Positions 1 through 8,702 of a DNA stretch of 64,000 nt are shown in pieces. This DNA comes from Pseudooceanicola nanhaiensis. GTDB taxonomy: Bacteria > Pseudomonadota > Alphaproteobacteria > Rhodobacterales > Rhodobacteraceae. The notes below the pieces were generated by a model. The model was not told the origin of the DNA and did not search any database. It saw only the letters and a list, made by a program, of their open reading frames with translations. The stretch lies in contig NZ_JAIUZP010000011.1 of assembly GCF_020171315.1 (NCBI RefSeq), forward strand, positions 62,001 through 126,000, given 5' to 3'. The position numbers and the translations under genes were made by a program. Within the stretch, counting starts at the first letter, position 1. The number at the start of each line of letters is the position of its first letter.

Positions 1-37
1 CGTTGACGCTGCCAAGACCCACCATATACTCCGCCGC

Positions 38-667
38 ATGACACGCCGCGCCGATGCCGTTAGAAACCGCGCCCGCCTGCTTCAGGCCGCGCATGAGGTC
101 TTCCTGAACGAGGGGATCACCGCACCGCTGGATCATATCCGGCAGGTGGCCGGTGTCGGGCGCGCAACGCTCTACCGCAATTTCCCCGACAGGGGGGCGC
201 TGGTGGAGGCGCTGCTCGAACGCTCCTTCCGGCGGATCGAGACGCTGGTCGAGGGGCGGCAGGATCCGCACGCCTTCTTCGATCTGCTGAGCGCGACGGT
301 CAGCGAGATAGCCGACAATTGCACGCTCTACGATTTCTGGCGCGCCCAGACGGCTGAACCGCAGGCGGTGGAACGCCTGCAGGAGCGGCTGATGCGCTGC
401 TTCGAGCCGCCGATCGGCGCCGCCAAGGGCGCGGGCCTGCTGCGCGAGGACATGACCGCCGCGGACATGGCGCTCGGCCTGCGGATGATCGGCTCGATGC
501 TGAGCGGCCAGCCCCCCGAGGACCGCCCGGCGCAGGCCTGGCGCGCGGTGCACCTGATCATCCACGGCATGATCACCCCCGAAGGCGCCGAACAAGTGGG
601 CCCCTGCCCGCAGCCCGGCGTGCTGATGCAAAACGGGGACGCCCAGAAGGACGCCCCCGCCGCCTGA
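38..667 (+). CDS. TetR/AcrR family transcriptional regulator
   Basis: The 209-residue product has a TetR-type N-terminal helix-turn-helix at about residues 10-55, with the typical VGRATLYRNFPDR segment in which the recognition helix leads into the TLYRxFP motif. The C-terminal two thirds is the variable, helical ligand-binding and dimerisation part, so the ligand cannot be read from sequence. The gene starts 38 bases into the window, so its promoter is mostly outside. It runs toward the iron alcohol dehydrogenase gene and the two stops are only 15 bases apart, so it is not part of that operon. The target genes are unknown; it may control something to the left of the window. Confidence 0.9.
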   Translation: MTRRADAVRNRARLLQAAHEVFLNEGITAPLDHIRQVAGVGRATLYRNFPDRGALVEALLERSFRRIETLVEGRQDPHAFFDLLSATVSEIADNCTLYDFWRAQTAEPQAVERLQERLMRCFEPPIGAAKGAGLLREDMTAADMALGLRMIGSMLSGQPPEDRPAQAWRAVHLIIHGMITPEGAEQVGPCPQPGVLMQNGDAQKDAPAA

Positions 668-682
668 TCCCGTCTGCCGCGG

Positions 683-1828
683 TCAGATGACCGCTTCGAA
701 GAGCGCCTTGGTGTTCTCGACCGTCATCGCAACCGGATTGCCGCCCACCGAGGGATCGGTCAGGGCCATTTCGGTCAGCAGGTCGATCTTGTCGGTTCCC
801 ACGCCAAGTGCCGAGAGCTTCGCCGGGATGCCCAGCATCTCGTTCAGCTCCACCACGCGGGCGCAGAAGCCCTCGTAGCCGCCCGCGATGCCCATGTAGG
901 CCGCGGCCTTGTCCAGCCGGTCCTCGATCTCGGGCCGGTTGAAGTCGAGGCAGGCGGGCATGACGACGGCATTCGTGGTGCCGTGGTGCGTGTTGTAGAG
1001 CGCGCCGACCGGGTGGCTCAGCGCATGGATCACGCCGAGGCCCTTCTGGAAGGCCACCGCCCCCATCATCGCCGCCGACATCATATGCGCCCGCGCCTCA
1101 AGGTCCGTGCCATCGGCATAGGCCCGCGGCAGATACTCGTTCACCAGCCGCAGCCCTTCCAGTGCAACGCCCTGGCTCATCGGGTGGTAGAAGGGCGAGG
1201 AATAGGCCTCGAGGCAATGGGCGAAAGCATCCATGCCGGTGCCCGCGGTGATCATCCTGGGCATGCCCACCGTCAGCTCGGGGTCGCAGATCACGACCGC
1301 GGGCAGCATCTTGGGGTGGAAGATGATCTTCTTGTAATGGGTCTCGGAGTTGGTGAGCACCGTGGCGCGGCCCACTTCCGAGCCTGTCCCGGCGGTGGTG
1401 GGCACGGCGACGATGGGCGCGATCTTCGAGGCATCCGCGCGGGTCCACCAATCGCCGATGTCCTCGAAATCCCAGACCGGGCGGGTCTGGCCCGCCATGA
1501 AGGCAATCGTCTTGGCCAGGTCGAGGCCAGAGCCGCCGCCGAAGGCGATCACGCCATCATGGCCGCCGGCCTTGTAGGCCGCGATCCCGGCGGCGAGGTT
1601 GATCTCGGTCGGGTTCGGATCGACCTCGGCAAAGAGCGCGGCGCCAAGGCCCGCAGCCTCCATGATCGCCAGCGTGTCCTGCGTGATCGGCAGCGCGGCG
1701 AGGCCCTTGTCCGTCACCAGCAGGGGCTTGGAGATCCCCGCCTGCTTGCAGGCTTCGGGCAGTTCCTTGATCCGGCCTGCGCCGAACTTGATCGCCGTGG
1801 GATAGGACCAGTTTCCAACGAGGTTCAT
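683..1828 (-). CDS. Iron-containing alcohol dehydrogenase
   Basis: The 381-residue product matches the usual length of group III (Fe) alcohol dehydrogenases. The GGGS nucleotide-binding loop is at about residues 97-100. Metal ligands are visible as DAFAH (about D200 and H204) and in HALSHPVGALYNTHHG (about H268 and H282). The family oxidises primary alcohols or reduces aldehydes with NAD(P). The chosen ATG overlaps the stop of the upstream aldehyde dehydrogenase as ATGA, which indicates translational coupling; a longer in-frame reading would extend into that gene and is rejected. It is the last gene of the leftward operon with a TRAP transporter, a glutamine-synthetase-like ligase and an aldehyde dehydrogenase. 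An alcohol-to-aldehyde step feeding the neighbouring dehydrogenase is inferred. Confidence 0.92.
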   Translation of the reverse strand: MNLVGNWSYPTAIKFGAGRIKELPEACKQAGISKPLLVTDKGLAALPITQDTLAIMEAAGLGAALFAEVDPNPTEINLAAGIAAYKAGGHDGVIAFGGGSGLDLAKTIAFMAGQTRPVWDFEDIGDWWTRADASKIAPIVAVPTTAGTGSEVGRATVLTNSETHYKKIIFHPKMLPAVVICDPELTVGMPRMITAGTGMDAFAHCLEAYSSPFYHPMSQGVALEGLRLVNEYLPRAYADGTDLEARAHMMSAAMMGAVAFQKGLGVIHALSHPVGALYNTHHGTTNAVVMPACLDFNRPEIEDRLDKAAAYMGIAGGYEGFCARVVELNEMLGIPAKLSALGVGTDKIDLLTEMALTDPSVGGNPVAMTVENTKALFEAVI

Positions 1829-3213
1829 GCTTTCACCTTTCTGAAATGGTAGGAGCGCGGCCGGGTCAGGGCGTGGAAGCCCAGAACCGAGAGCGAGGCG
1901 CCCCGCCCGGTATCCTTGCAGCCGGTCCAGCACATGGCCGGATCGAGGTAATCGGCGCGGTTGAGGAAGACGGTGCCCGTCTCGATCCTGCGCCCCAGCG
2001 CCATGGCGCGGTCCACGTCCTGCGTCCAGAGCGAGGCCGTCAGCCCGTAGTCGCAATCGTTCATCAGGGCGAGTGCCTCGGCATCGTCCTTCACCGGCAT
2101 GATGCCGACAACGGGGCCAAAGCTCTCTTCCTTCATGACGCGCATGTCGTGGGTCACATCGACGAGGATCTGCGGCATCAGGTAGGCGCCGCCGTCATCG
2201 GCCGGGAAATTGGCCGGGTCGATCAGCGGCTTGGCGCCCTGCGCCACCGCCTCGGCCACCTGTTCGCGCACCACCTTGGCAAACCGCGCGTTGGCCATCG
2301 GCCCCAGCGTCGTCGCCTGCTCCAGCGGGTTGCCCAGCGTCAGGGCGTTGACGAAGGCCACGGCCTTTTCGACGAAGGCATCGTAGAGGCTTTCGTGGAC
2401 ATAGATCCGCTCGATCCCGCAGCAGCACTGGCCCGCGTTGAACATCGCCCCGTCCAGCAGCGTGTCCACCGCCCAGTCGAGGTCCGCGTCCTCCATGACA
2501 TAGCCCGGGTCTTTGCCGCCCAGCTCCAGCCCGACGCCGGTGAAGGTGCCCGCCGCCGCGCGTTCGATGGCCTTGCCGCCGCCGACCGAGCCTGTGAAGT
2601 TGATGAAGCCGAAGGCGCGTTCGCCGATCAGCGCCTCGGTCACGTCATGGGTGAGGAAGAGGTTCTGGAACAGCTCCGCCGGGACACCGCCCCGGGCAAA
2701 GGCCTTGGCCATCCGCTCGCCCACCAGAAGGGTCTGGGCGGAATGTTTCAGGATCACCGCATTGCCCGCGATCAGCGCGGGCGCGACGGCGTTGATCGCC
2801 GTCATGTAGGGGTAATTCCACGGCGCGATGACAAGGATCACCCCATGGGGGGCCCGTTCGATCCGGCGCTCGAACTTGTCCGAGCTTTCCACCACGAGGG
2901 GCGCCAGCGCCTCCTCGGCGACCGAGGCCATGTAGCCCGCCCGCTCGTTCATGCCGCCGAATTCGCCGCCGTAGCGCACGGGGCGGCCCATCTGCCAGGC
3001 CAGTTCCTCAACGGCCTCGGCGCTCTCCTCGTTCAGCGCGGCAAGGCCCGCCTCCACGATGGCGATCCGCTCTGCCAGCGGTTTCTCGGCCCACTCGGCC
3101 TGCGCGGTGGCGGCGCGGGCCACGGCGGCGCGCGCCTCGTCCAGCGGCATCGCCGGACGCTCCGCATAAACCCGCCCGTCAACGGGCGAGATACATTGGA
3201 TCATGTCAGTCAT
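1825..3213 (-). CDS. Aldehyde dehydrogenase (NAD(P)-dependent, short succinate-semialdehyde-type)
   Basis: This 462-residue member of the aldehyde dehydrogenase superfamily carries the WNYPYMTAINAVAPAL cofactor segment, the general-base glutamate in LELGGKDPGYV and the catalytic cysteine in NAGQCCCGIERIYV. The run of three cysteines at the active site is slightly unusual, because many relatives have one or two. It oxidises an aldehyde to a carboxylate. It is translationally coupled to the iron alcohol dehydrogenase downstream (4-base ATGA overlap) and follows the glutamine-synthetase-like gene by 21 bases. The pairing suggests that an alcohol group is taken to an acid in two steps, as in gamma-glutamylated amine or amino-alcohol pathways (PuuC or IpuI-like roles). 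The substrate is inferred, not shown. Confidence 0.9.
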   Translation of the reverse strand: MTDMIQCISPVDGRVYAERPAMPLDEARAAVARAATAQAEWAEKPLAERIAIVEAGLAALNEESAEAVEELAWQMGRPVRYGGEFGGMNERAGYMASVAEEALAPLVVESSDKFERRIERAPHGVILVIAPWNYPYMTAINAVAPALIAGNAVILKHSAQTLLVGERMAKAFARGGVPAELFQNLFLTHDVTEALIGERAFGFINFTGSVGGGKAIERAAAGTFTGVGLELGGKDPGYVMEDADLDWAVDTLLDGAMFNAGQCCCGIERIYVHESLYDAFVEKAVAFVNALTLGNPLEQATTLGPMANARFAKVVREQVAEAVAQGAKPLIDPANFPADDGGAYLMPQILVDVTHDMRVMKEESFGPVVGIMPVKDDAEALALMNDCDYGLTASLWTQDVDRAMALGRRIETGTVFLNRADYLDPAMCWTGCKDTGRGASLSVLGFHALTRPRSYHFRKVKA

Positions 3214-3234
3214 GTCTTACGCTCCGGTAAAGGC

Positions 3235-4599
3235 TTACGCCTGTTCGAAACCGTGCCGGACTTCCCAGTCGGTCACGATACGGTCCCGCTCTTCGATCTC
3301 CCACAGGGCCGCGCGGTGGTAGTGTTCCACCACATCGTCGCCGAAGGCGTCACGCAGCATCTTGGAATTCCACAGCAATTCCGCCGCCTCGTCCATCGAG
3401 CGCGGCACCTCGCGCACCTTGTCGGCCTGGTAGACATCGCCATGGGTGGCGGGTTCCAGTTCCAGCCCGCGCTCCAGCCCGTCAAGGCCCGCGGCCAGCT
3501 GTGCCGCCAGCGCCAGGTAGGGGTTCAGGTCCGCGCCGCCGATGCGGCATTCCACCCGCACGCCCTTGGTCCGCTCGCCGCAGACGCGGAAGCCCGCGGT
3601 GCGGTTGTCGGTCGACCAGACCGCCTTGGTCGGCGCGAAGAGCCCGACGCAGAAGCGCTTGTAGCTGTTGGGATAGGGCGCGAGGAAATAGGTGATGTCG
3701 CGGGCATGTTCAAGCAGGCCGGCCATGTAGCTCTTCATGGTCGCGGACATGCCGTAGGTGTCTTCCATGTCGAGGAAGGCGGGCTGGCCGTCCTTCCAGA
3801 GCGACTGGTGCACATGGGAGGAATTGCCCGCCCGGTCGGTGTGATACTTCGCCATGAAGGTGACGGACCGCCCGTGCTTGTGGGCGATCTCCTTGGTGGC
3901 GTTCTTGGTGATCGTGTGCATGTCGGCGGTGTCGAGCGCGTCGGAATATTTGACGTTGATCTCTTCCTGCCCGACCTCGGCCTCGCCCTTGGTGTTCTCC
4001 ACCAGAATACCGGCGCCGTAGAGCCCGTTGCGGATGTCGCGCATCACGCTCTCTTCCTTCGTGGTGCCGAAGATCGAGTAGTCGATGTTGTAGCGCCCGA
4101 AGGTCTGCATGTTCTGGTAATTGCCGTCGCGCATCGCGTCGAAGCTCTGCTCGAAGAGGAAGAACTCCAGCTCGGTGGCCATCATGACGTCGAAGCCCAA
4201 GGCCTTGGCGCGGGCCACCTGCTTTTTCAGGATCGCGCGCGGCGAGATCGGCACGGGTTCGTGGGTGTGGTGGTCCAGCAGGTCGCACATCACCATCGCG
4301 GTGCCCGGCAGCCAGGGCACCAGACGCAGCGTGCTGAGATCGGGCTTGTGCACGTAATCCCCATAGCCCGCCTCCCAGTTGGTGGACTTGAAGCCCTGCA
4401 CCGTCGTCATTTCGAGGTCGGTGGCCAGCAGGTAGTTGCAGCCGTGGGTTTCCTCGTAGCCGCTGTTCACGAAATGCACCGCGTGGAAGCGTTTGCCCAT
4501 CAGACGCCCCTGCATGTCCACGATGCAGGTCAGCACCGTGTCGATCTCGCCCGCGGCGACCATTTCCTTGAGCTTATCGAACGTCAGATTGGCAGGCAT
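3235..4599 (-). CDS. Glutamine synthetase family ligase (probable gamma-glutamyl-amine synthetase)
   Basis: The 454-residue protein has the two-domain glutamine synthetase fold. The catalytic domain shows ELEFFLF (about residues 135-145), EAEVGQEEI, the nucleotide-site motif GNSSHVHQSLW and the glutamate-binding stretch VECRIGGADLNPYLALAA. It lacks the adenylylation-loop context of GlnA-I and there is no glnB or ntr gene beside it. Relatives in catabolic operons (PuuA, IpuC, GlnA4-like) use ATP to join the gamma-carboxyl of glutamate to an amine, putrescine, isopropylamine or ethanolamine. The neighbours (TRAP importer upstream; aldehyde and alcohol dehydrogenases downstream) fit gamma-glutamylation of an imported amino alcohol. 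No gamma-glutamyl hydrolase (PuuD-like) is seen in the window. The ligase role is well supported; the amine is unknown. Confidence 0.85.
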   Translation of the reverse strand: MPANLTFDKLKEMVAAGEIDTVLTCIVDMQGRLMGKRFHAVHFVNSGYEETHGCNYLLATDLEMTTVQGFKSTNWEAGYGDYVHKPDLSTLRLVPWLPGTAMVMCDLLDHHTHEPVPISPRAILKKQVARAKALGFDVMMATELEFFLFEQSFDAMRDGNYQNMQTFGRYNIDYSIFGTTKEESVMRDIRNGLYGAGILVENTKGEAEVGQEEINVKYSDALDTADMHTITKNATKEIAHKHGRSVTFMAKYHTDRAGNSSHVHQSLWKDGQPAFLDMEDTYGMSATMKSYMAGLLEHARDITYFLAPYPNSYKRFCVGLFAPTKAVWSTDNRTAGFRVCGERTKGVRVECRIGGADLNPYLALAAQLAAGLDGLERGLELEPATHGDVYQADKVREVPRSMDEAAELLWNSKMLRDAFGDDVVEHYHRAALWEIEERDRIVTDWEVRHGFEQA

Positions 4600-4685
4600 G
4601 TCCGTCTCTTCTTTGGAAAATCAGCGCCCTCGGGCGCGAAGTTGCGGTTGGGCCGGGCGGCGCGGTGCGCCCGGCCCGGAAGGCG

Positions 4686-5759
4686 TCAGCGGTAGGGATA
4701 GCCCGCTTTTTCCATGGTTGCAGCGTATTTCTTGAAGGCCTCGACGACCTTCGCGGGGCGCTCGCCCTGGGCCGCGATCTCGTCCCAGAAGGTTTCGGCG
4801 TCCTTGACCACGGTCGACCATTCTTCCGGCGGGATCGAGGTCAGTTCCATCTTCTCGCCCTCGACGCGCAGCTTGGCCTCGCCGCCCCAGTACCAGACCG
4901 CGCGGTAGTAATGCGACTGGTCGATGGTGATCTTGAACAGCTCCTGCAGGTGCGGGGGCACCTTGTTCCAGCTTTCGGTGTTTGCAAAATACGAACCAAA
5001 CCACGCTCCGGTGACACTGTTGGTGAGGGCATAATTGCACAAATCAGCCCAACCGACCTCGTAGGCCTCGGTGAAGCCGCACCAGGCCACGCCGTCCAGC
5101 TCGCCGGTCTGAAGCGCCACCTCGACGTCGTCCCACGGCACGGTCACGGGGATCAGCCCGTATTGCGACAGGAAGCGCCCGGCGGTCGGCACGCCGAAGA
5201 CGCGCTTGCCCTTCATGTCGGCGAGCGAGCGGATCGGGTCCTTGGTGAAGATGTGCAGCGGGTCCCAGGCCCCGGCGGAGAGCCAGGTCACGTTGTCGAC
5301 CTCGGAATAGGCGTCTTCCCAGATTTCCTTAAGCCCGTAGTAGTTGAACAGCGCCGGCACATCGAGCGAGTAGCGCGTGGCGAAGGGGAAGTAGCCGCCG
5401 AAGACCGAGATATCGACCGGCGAGGCCATGGTGGCCTCATCCGACTGCACGGCGTCGATGGTGCCGTTCTGCATGGCGCGGAACAGCTCGCCCGTGGGCA
5501 CCAGCTGGTCGGCGTAGTAGAGCTCGATCTCCATCTCGCCGTTCGCCGCCTCGTTGAAGGCGTCGATCTGCGGCTTGATGACATGGGCCCCCAGCGGCGC
5601 GCCGGAGTAGGTCTGCAGGCGCCACTTGATCGCGCCGGTCTGGGCGATCACGGCGGGGGCCGCCAGCGTGGCCGCGGCGCCGACGCCCGCGCCCTTCAGG
5701 AAGCGGCGGCGGGACGACAGGATCTTCTCGGACGGTGTGGGTTTGATCAAATCACTCAT
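4686..5759 (-). CDS. TRAP transporter substrate-binding protein (DctP family), Tat-exported
   Basis: This 357-residue protein opens with a twin-arginine signal, SRRRFLKG at about residues 16-23, followed by a hydrophobic stretch and an alanine-rich cleavage region ending near residue 40, so it is exported folded to the periplasm. The mature part has the DctP-type fold with the DMKGKRVFGVPTAGRF segment, where an arginine usually binds the carboxylate of the ligand. It resembles the COG4663 subgroup, whose members often carry keto or hydroxy acids and whose ligand cannot be assigned here. The start is backed by AGGAGAGAGAT just upstream of the ATG. It lies 58 bases after the DctM gene and is the recognition part of this importer. 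Confidence 0.92.
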   Translation of the reverse strand: MSDLIKPTPSEKILSSRRRFLKGAGVGAAATLAAPAVIAQTGAIKWRLQTYSGAPLGAHVIKPQIDAFNEAANGEMEIELYYADQLVPTGELFRAMQNGTIDAVQSDEATMASPVDISVFGGYFPFATRYSLDVPALFNYYGLKEIWEDAYSEVDNVTWLSAGAWDPLHIFTKDPIRSLADMKGKRVFGVPTAGRFLSQYGLIPVTVPWDDVEVALQTGELDGVAWCGFTEAYEVGWADLCNYALTNSVTGAWFGSYFANTESWNKVPPHLQELFKITIDQSHYYRAVWYWGGEAKLRVEGEKMELTSIPPEEWSTVVKDAETFWDEIAAQGERPAKVVEAFKKYAATMEKAGYPYR

Positions 5760-5817
5760 ATCTCTCTCCTGGGGTTAAAGGGTGGCCTCTTGTCGGGCCT
5801 TTGGTGGAACGGGGGCC

Positions 5818-7152
5818 TCAGCGCCCCCGCACGTATTCCGGCAGCCACAGTGCGATCTGCGGGAAAATCATGACCAGTGCGATGGTCAGCGCCATCATCG
5901 CCACGAAGGGCCAGATGGAGCGGTAGATGTCGGGCAGCGTGATCTCTTTCGGTGCCATGGCCCGCATCAGGAACAGGTTATAGCCGAAGGGCGGCGTGAT
6001 ATAGGCGATCTGGCAGGTCATCGTGTAGAGCACGCCGAACCAGATCAACTGGTTGCCGAAGCCGAGATCCAGCAGCTTGACCAGCGGCACGTAGAGCGGC
6101 GCCACGATCACCAGCATCGCCGTGTCGTCGAGGAACATGCCCATGACGATGAAGCTGAGCTGCATCATGATGATCACCTGCCACGGCGTCAGTTCCCACC
6201 GGGTGATGAAGAGGTTCTCGATCGCGCGCACCGCGCCGATGCCGTCGAAGACCGCGCCAAAGGCCAGCGCTGCGAGGATCAGCCACAGGAACATGCAGGA
6301 GATCGCCAGCGTCTTGCGCGCCGTCTCGTGCATCATGCGGAAGGTCAGCCGCCCCTTCACTGCCGCCGCCAGCGTGGCCGCCGTGGCCCCCACGGCGGAG
6401 CTTTCCACCAGCGAGGTGATCCCCATGATGAAGAGCCCGGTCATGGCGAAGAAGATCAGGAAGGGAATGATGCCCGCGCGCAGCAGCTTCAGCTTCTCGC
6501 TGAGCGGCATGTTCATTTCCTCGTCCGAGACGGTCGGCGCGAGGCTGGGGTTCAGCTTGCAGCGCACCACGACGTAGACGAGGAACATCCCCGCCATCAG
6601 CAACCCCGGCAGCACGCCCGCCAGCCACAGCTGGCTGACCGGCTGGCGCGCGATCATCCCGTAAAGCACCATGACGACCGAGGGCGGCACGAGGATCCCC
6701 AGCGAGGACCCCCCCTGCACCACCCCGGTGATCAGTACCTTGTCATAGCCCCGGCGCAGCATCTCGGGCAGCGCGATGGTGGCCCCGATGGCCATGCCCG
6801 CCACCGACAGGCCGTTCATGGCCGAGATGATGACCATCAGAAAGATCGTCCCGATCGCCAGCCCGCCCCGGACCCGGCCGAACCAGACATGGAGCATCTT
6901 GTAGAGGTCTTCGGCGATGCCTGCCTCGCTCAGCACATAGCCCATGTAGATGAAGAGCGGCAGCGTCAGCATCGGGAACCAGTTGAAGAGCTTGAAGGCC
7001 GCCGAGAAGGGGATCTCGATCCCGCCGGTGCCATAGAGCAGCAGCACCGCCCCCGAGGCGACGAAGCCGATGGCCGCAAAGACCCGCTGCCCGGTGAGCA
7101 GCAGCACCATCATCGAGGCGAACATCAAAAGCGCGATGAGTTCATAGCTCAT
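5818..7152 (-). CDS. TRAP transporter large permease (DctM)
   Basis: The 444-residue, strongly hydrophobic protein has about 12-13 predicted membrane segments and the DctM-type glycine/proline motifs, such as GGSSLGILVPPSVVMVLYG and the C-terminal TPPFGYNLFLMR. It forms the sodium-driven transport channel of a TRAP system in the inner membrane together with DctQ and receives ligand from DctP. Its start overlaps the stop of dctQ by four bases (ATGA), so the two membrane subunits are translationally coupled. The length is normal for the COG4664-like class. Confidence 0.93.
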   Translation of the reverse strand: MSYELIALLMFASMMVLLLTGQRVFAAIGFVASGAVLLLYGTGGIEIPFSAAFKLFNWFPMLTLPLFIYMGYVLSEAGIAEDLYKMLHVWFGRVRGGLAIGTIFLMVIISAMNGLSVAGMAIGATIALPEMLRRGYDKVLITGVVQGGSSLGILVPPSVVMVLYGMIARQPVSQLWLAGVLPGLLMAGMFLVYVVVRCKLNPSLAPTVSDEEMNMPLSEKLKLLRAGIIPFLIFFAMTGLFIMGITSLVESSAVGATAATLAAAVKGRLTFRMMHETARKTLAISCMFLWLILAALAFGAVFDGIGAVRAIENLFITRWELTPWQVIIMMQLSFIVMGMFLDDTAMLVIVAPLYVPLVKLLDLGFGNQLIWFGVLYTMTCQIAYITPPFGYNLFLMRAMAPKEITLPDIYRSIWPFVAMMALTIALVMIFPQIALWLPEYVRGR

Positions 7153-7703
7153 GCCACGTCCTCCTCGCCCATCTCGTTCGGGTCATGCTCATCCGTCAGC
7201 GGCGCACCGCGCAGGATCGCCCAGTACTTGAAGCAGAGCGAGACGGTCTGAAGCATCATCAGGATGATACAACCCACCATCAGCGACTTGATCGGGATCA
7301 TCGAGGGGTTCCACATGGAGAACCGGCGCTCGTTGGTCTGGATCGCATATTCCAGCGAGGAGACCGCGCCCGTCAGCAGCACGCCGAGGTAGAACAGCAG
7401 GCAGATCATCGTGATCAGGTCGAGCCGCGCCTTCCCCGTCACCGAAAGCCGGTCATAGAGCAAGTCCATGCGGACGTGATCGTTGTCCTTCAGGGTCATT
7501 GCCCCGCCCAGGAAGTAGTAGCTTGCCAGCGTGAACTGCGCTGCCTCGATGCACCAGTGCAGCGGGATGTCGATGACATTGCGCGTCACCGCGTCCAGCA
7601 GCAGGATCCCCACCATGAGGAAGATGAGGTACATGGCCACGTAGCCCACGTATTGCGATAGGGTGTCCACCACCCGGACATAGGTCCTGATTGCCTTGGG
7701 CAT
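7149..7703 (-). CDS. TRAP transporter small permease (DctQ)
   Basis: The product from the chosen ATG is 184 residues, typical of DctQ, with four predicted transmembrane helices. They include YVAMYLIFLMVGILLLDAV near the N-terminus and the AQFTLASYYFLGGAMTLKD stretch usual for this family. The ATG is preceded by CAGGGAG at a suitable distance. A longer in-frame start about 96 bases upstream would add a basic, non-homologous tail and overlap the DeoR gene, so it is rejected. It is the first structural gene after the DeoR-family regulator and is coupled to dctM. Confidence 0.9.
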   Translation of the reverse strand: MPKAIRTYVRVVDTLSQYVGYVAMYLIFLMVGILLLDAVTRNVIDIPLHWCIEAAQFTLASYYFLGGAMTLKDNDHVRMDLLYDRLSVTGKARLDLITMICLLFYLGVLLTGAVSSLEYAIQTNERRFSMWNPSMIPIKSLMVGCIILMMLQTVSLCFKYWAILRGAPLTDEHDPNEMGEEDVA

Positions 7704-7749
7704 CTGCCCGTACTCCCTGTTCTTTTTCCCCGCCCCCGTTGATCGGGGG

Positions 7750-8505
7750 TCAGAGCAGCTCCACCTTCGCCCGCGCCAGAGCGGCCGTGAAAGCCTCATC
7801 CGGTGTGACGTTGGTGATCAGCGTGTCGATTGCATCCAGTCTGCACAGCCGGAAGGCGGCGCGGCGGCCGATCTTGGCCCCGTTGGCCAGAACCACCACC
7901 CGTTCCGAGCGTGCCATCATCGCGCGGGCGACATGGGCCTCCTGCGCATCCGAATCCATGGCGCCGGTTTCGGCGTCCACCGCGGCCACCGTAATCACCG
8001 CCTGATCCGCCTGAAACCGGTCGATCTGGTCGATCACCATGGGCCCGACGGTCTGGGCATTGCCCGCGCCATAGGCCCCGCCCAGCAGGAAGACCTTCAC
8101 GGTGCCCCCCGCCTGCCCCAGCACCTGCGCGACCCCCAGCGAATTGGTGATCACCGTCAGCCCCGGCACCTCGGCCAGCGCCCGCGCCCCGATCACCGTG
8201 GTCGATCCCGTGTCGACAAAGATCGTCTCGCCGGGCCGCACATGGGCGGCCAGCTTGCGACCGATCTCTTCCTTGCCGGCGGTGTCCTCTTCCATCCGCT
8301 CGGGCAGCGGCCCCTCGATATGGAGCCGCGGGCGCCGCGCGCCGCCGTGCATCTTCTGCAGCCGCCCCGCCTCGTCCAGCTGCGCGAGGTCGCGCCGGAT
8401 CGTCTCGGCCGAGACCTCGAAGAGATCCGCAAGCGCCTCGACGGACATCTGCCCGGCCGCTGCGACGGCCTCGGCGATCCGCGAACGGCGCTCGGTTGGT
8501 TTCAT
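7750..8505 (-). CDS. DeoR/GlpR family transcriptional regulator
   Basis: The 251-residue protein has a DeoR-type winged helix at residues 5-58, with MSVEALADLFEVSAETIRRDL as the helix-turn-helix. It is followed by the sugar-phosphate-sensing domain of the DeoR C-terminal family, with the conserved DTGSTTV loop and a VDAETGAMD segment. Such regulators usually repress a neighbouring operon and are released by a phosphorylated intermediate. It sits between two candidate targets: the TRAP/glutamylation operon downstream on its own strand, and the glycerol-like operon facing away. The second is the classical partner (GlpR with glpD/glpK), so glycerol 3-phosphate is a likely effector. The start is the ATG of MKPTERRSR; the longer reading has no ribosome-binding site. 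Confidence 0.88.
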   Translation of the reverse strand: MKPTERRSRIAEAVAAAGQMSVEALADLFEVSAETIRRDLAQLDEAGRLQKMHGGARRPRLHIEGPLPERMEEDTAGKEEIGRKLAAHVRPGETIFVDTGSTTVIGARALAEVPGLTVITNSLGVAQVLGQAGGTVKVFLLGGAYGAGNAQTVGPMVIDQIDRFQADQAVITVAAVDAETGAMDSDAQEAHVARAMMARSERVVVLANGAKIGRRAAFRLCRLDAIDTLITNVTPDEAFTAALARAKVELL

Positions 8506-8587
8506 CGGGGGGACCTCGGCGGGATCATGTGTGTGAAAACAATGGCCAGAGCAAATCCGAGGCCTCCCGCCCGTGTCAACATTTTTT

Positions 8588-8635
8588 CCGATCAATCGGT
8601 CAAAACCGCTGCGTCGTGCCGGCCACAATTGACCG
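8588..8635. promoter_or_regulatory. Putative DeoR/GlpR operator in the divergent promoter region
   Basis: The 197-base gap between the DeoR gene and the FAD dehydrogenase gene holds CCGAT-CA-ATCGG (8588-8599), flanked by T-rich and A-rich sides. It also holds an inverted pair CGGTCAA (8597-8603) and TTGACCG (8629-8635). These are the only clear dyads in the gap and lie where a repressor shared by both directions would act. Binding by the adjacent regulator is inferred. Confidence 0.4.
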
Positions 8636-8702
8636 AACGGGCAAAGCATGCCACAAAATCCACGACTTTACCCACGACCTATTCACCATTCTCTGGGGCA
8701 GC

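Noticed and set aside
1846-4695. Long open frame of about 950 codons on the plus strand across the aldehyde dehydrogenase and glutamine-synthetase-like genes
   Set aside because: It is antisense to two clear enzyme genes, is rich in Arg, His and Gly, and has no motif. It results from GC-biased third positions.
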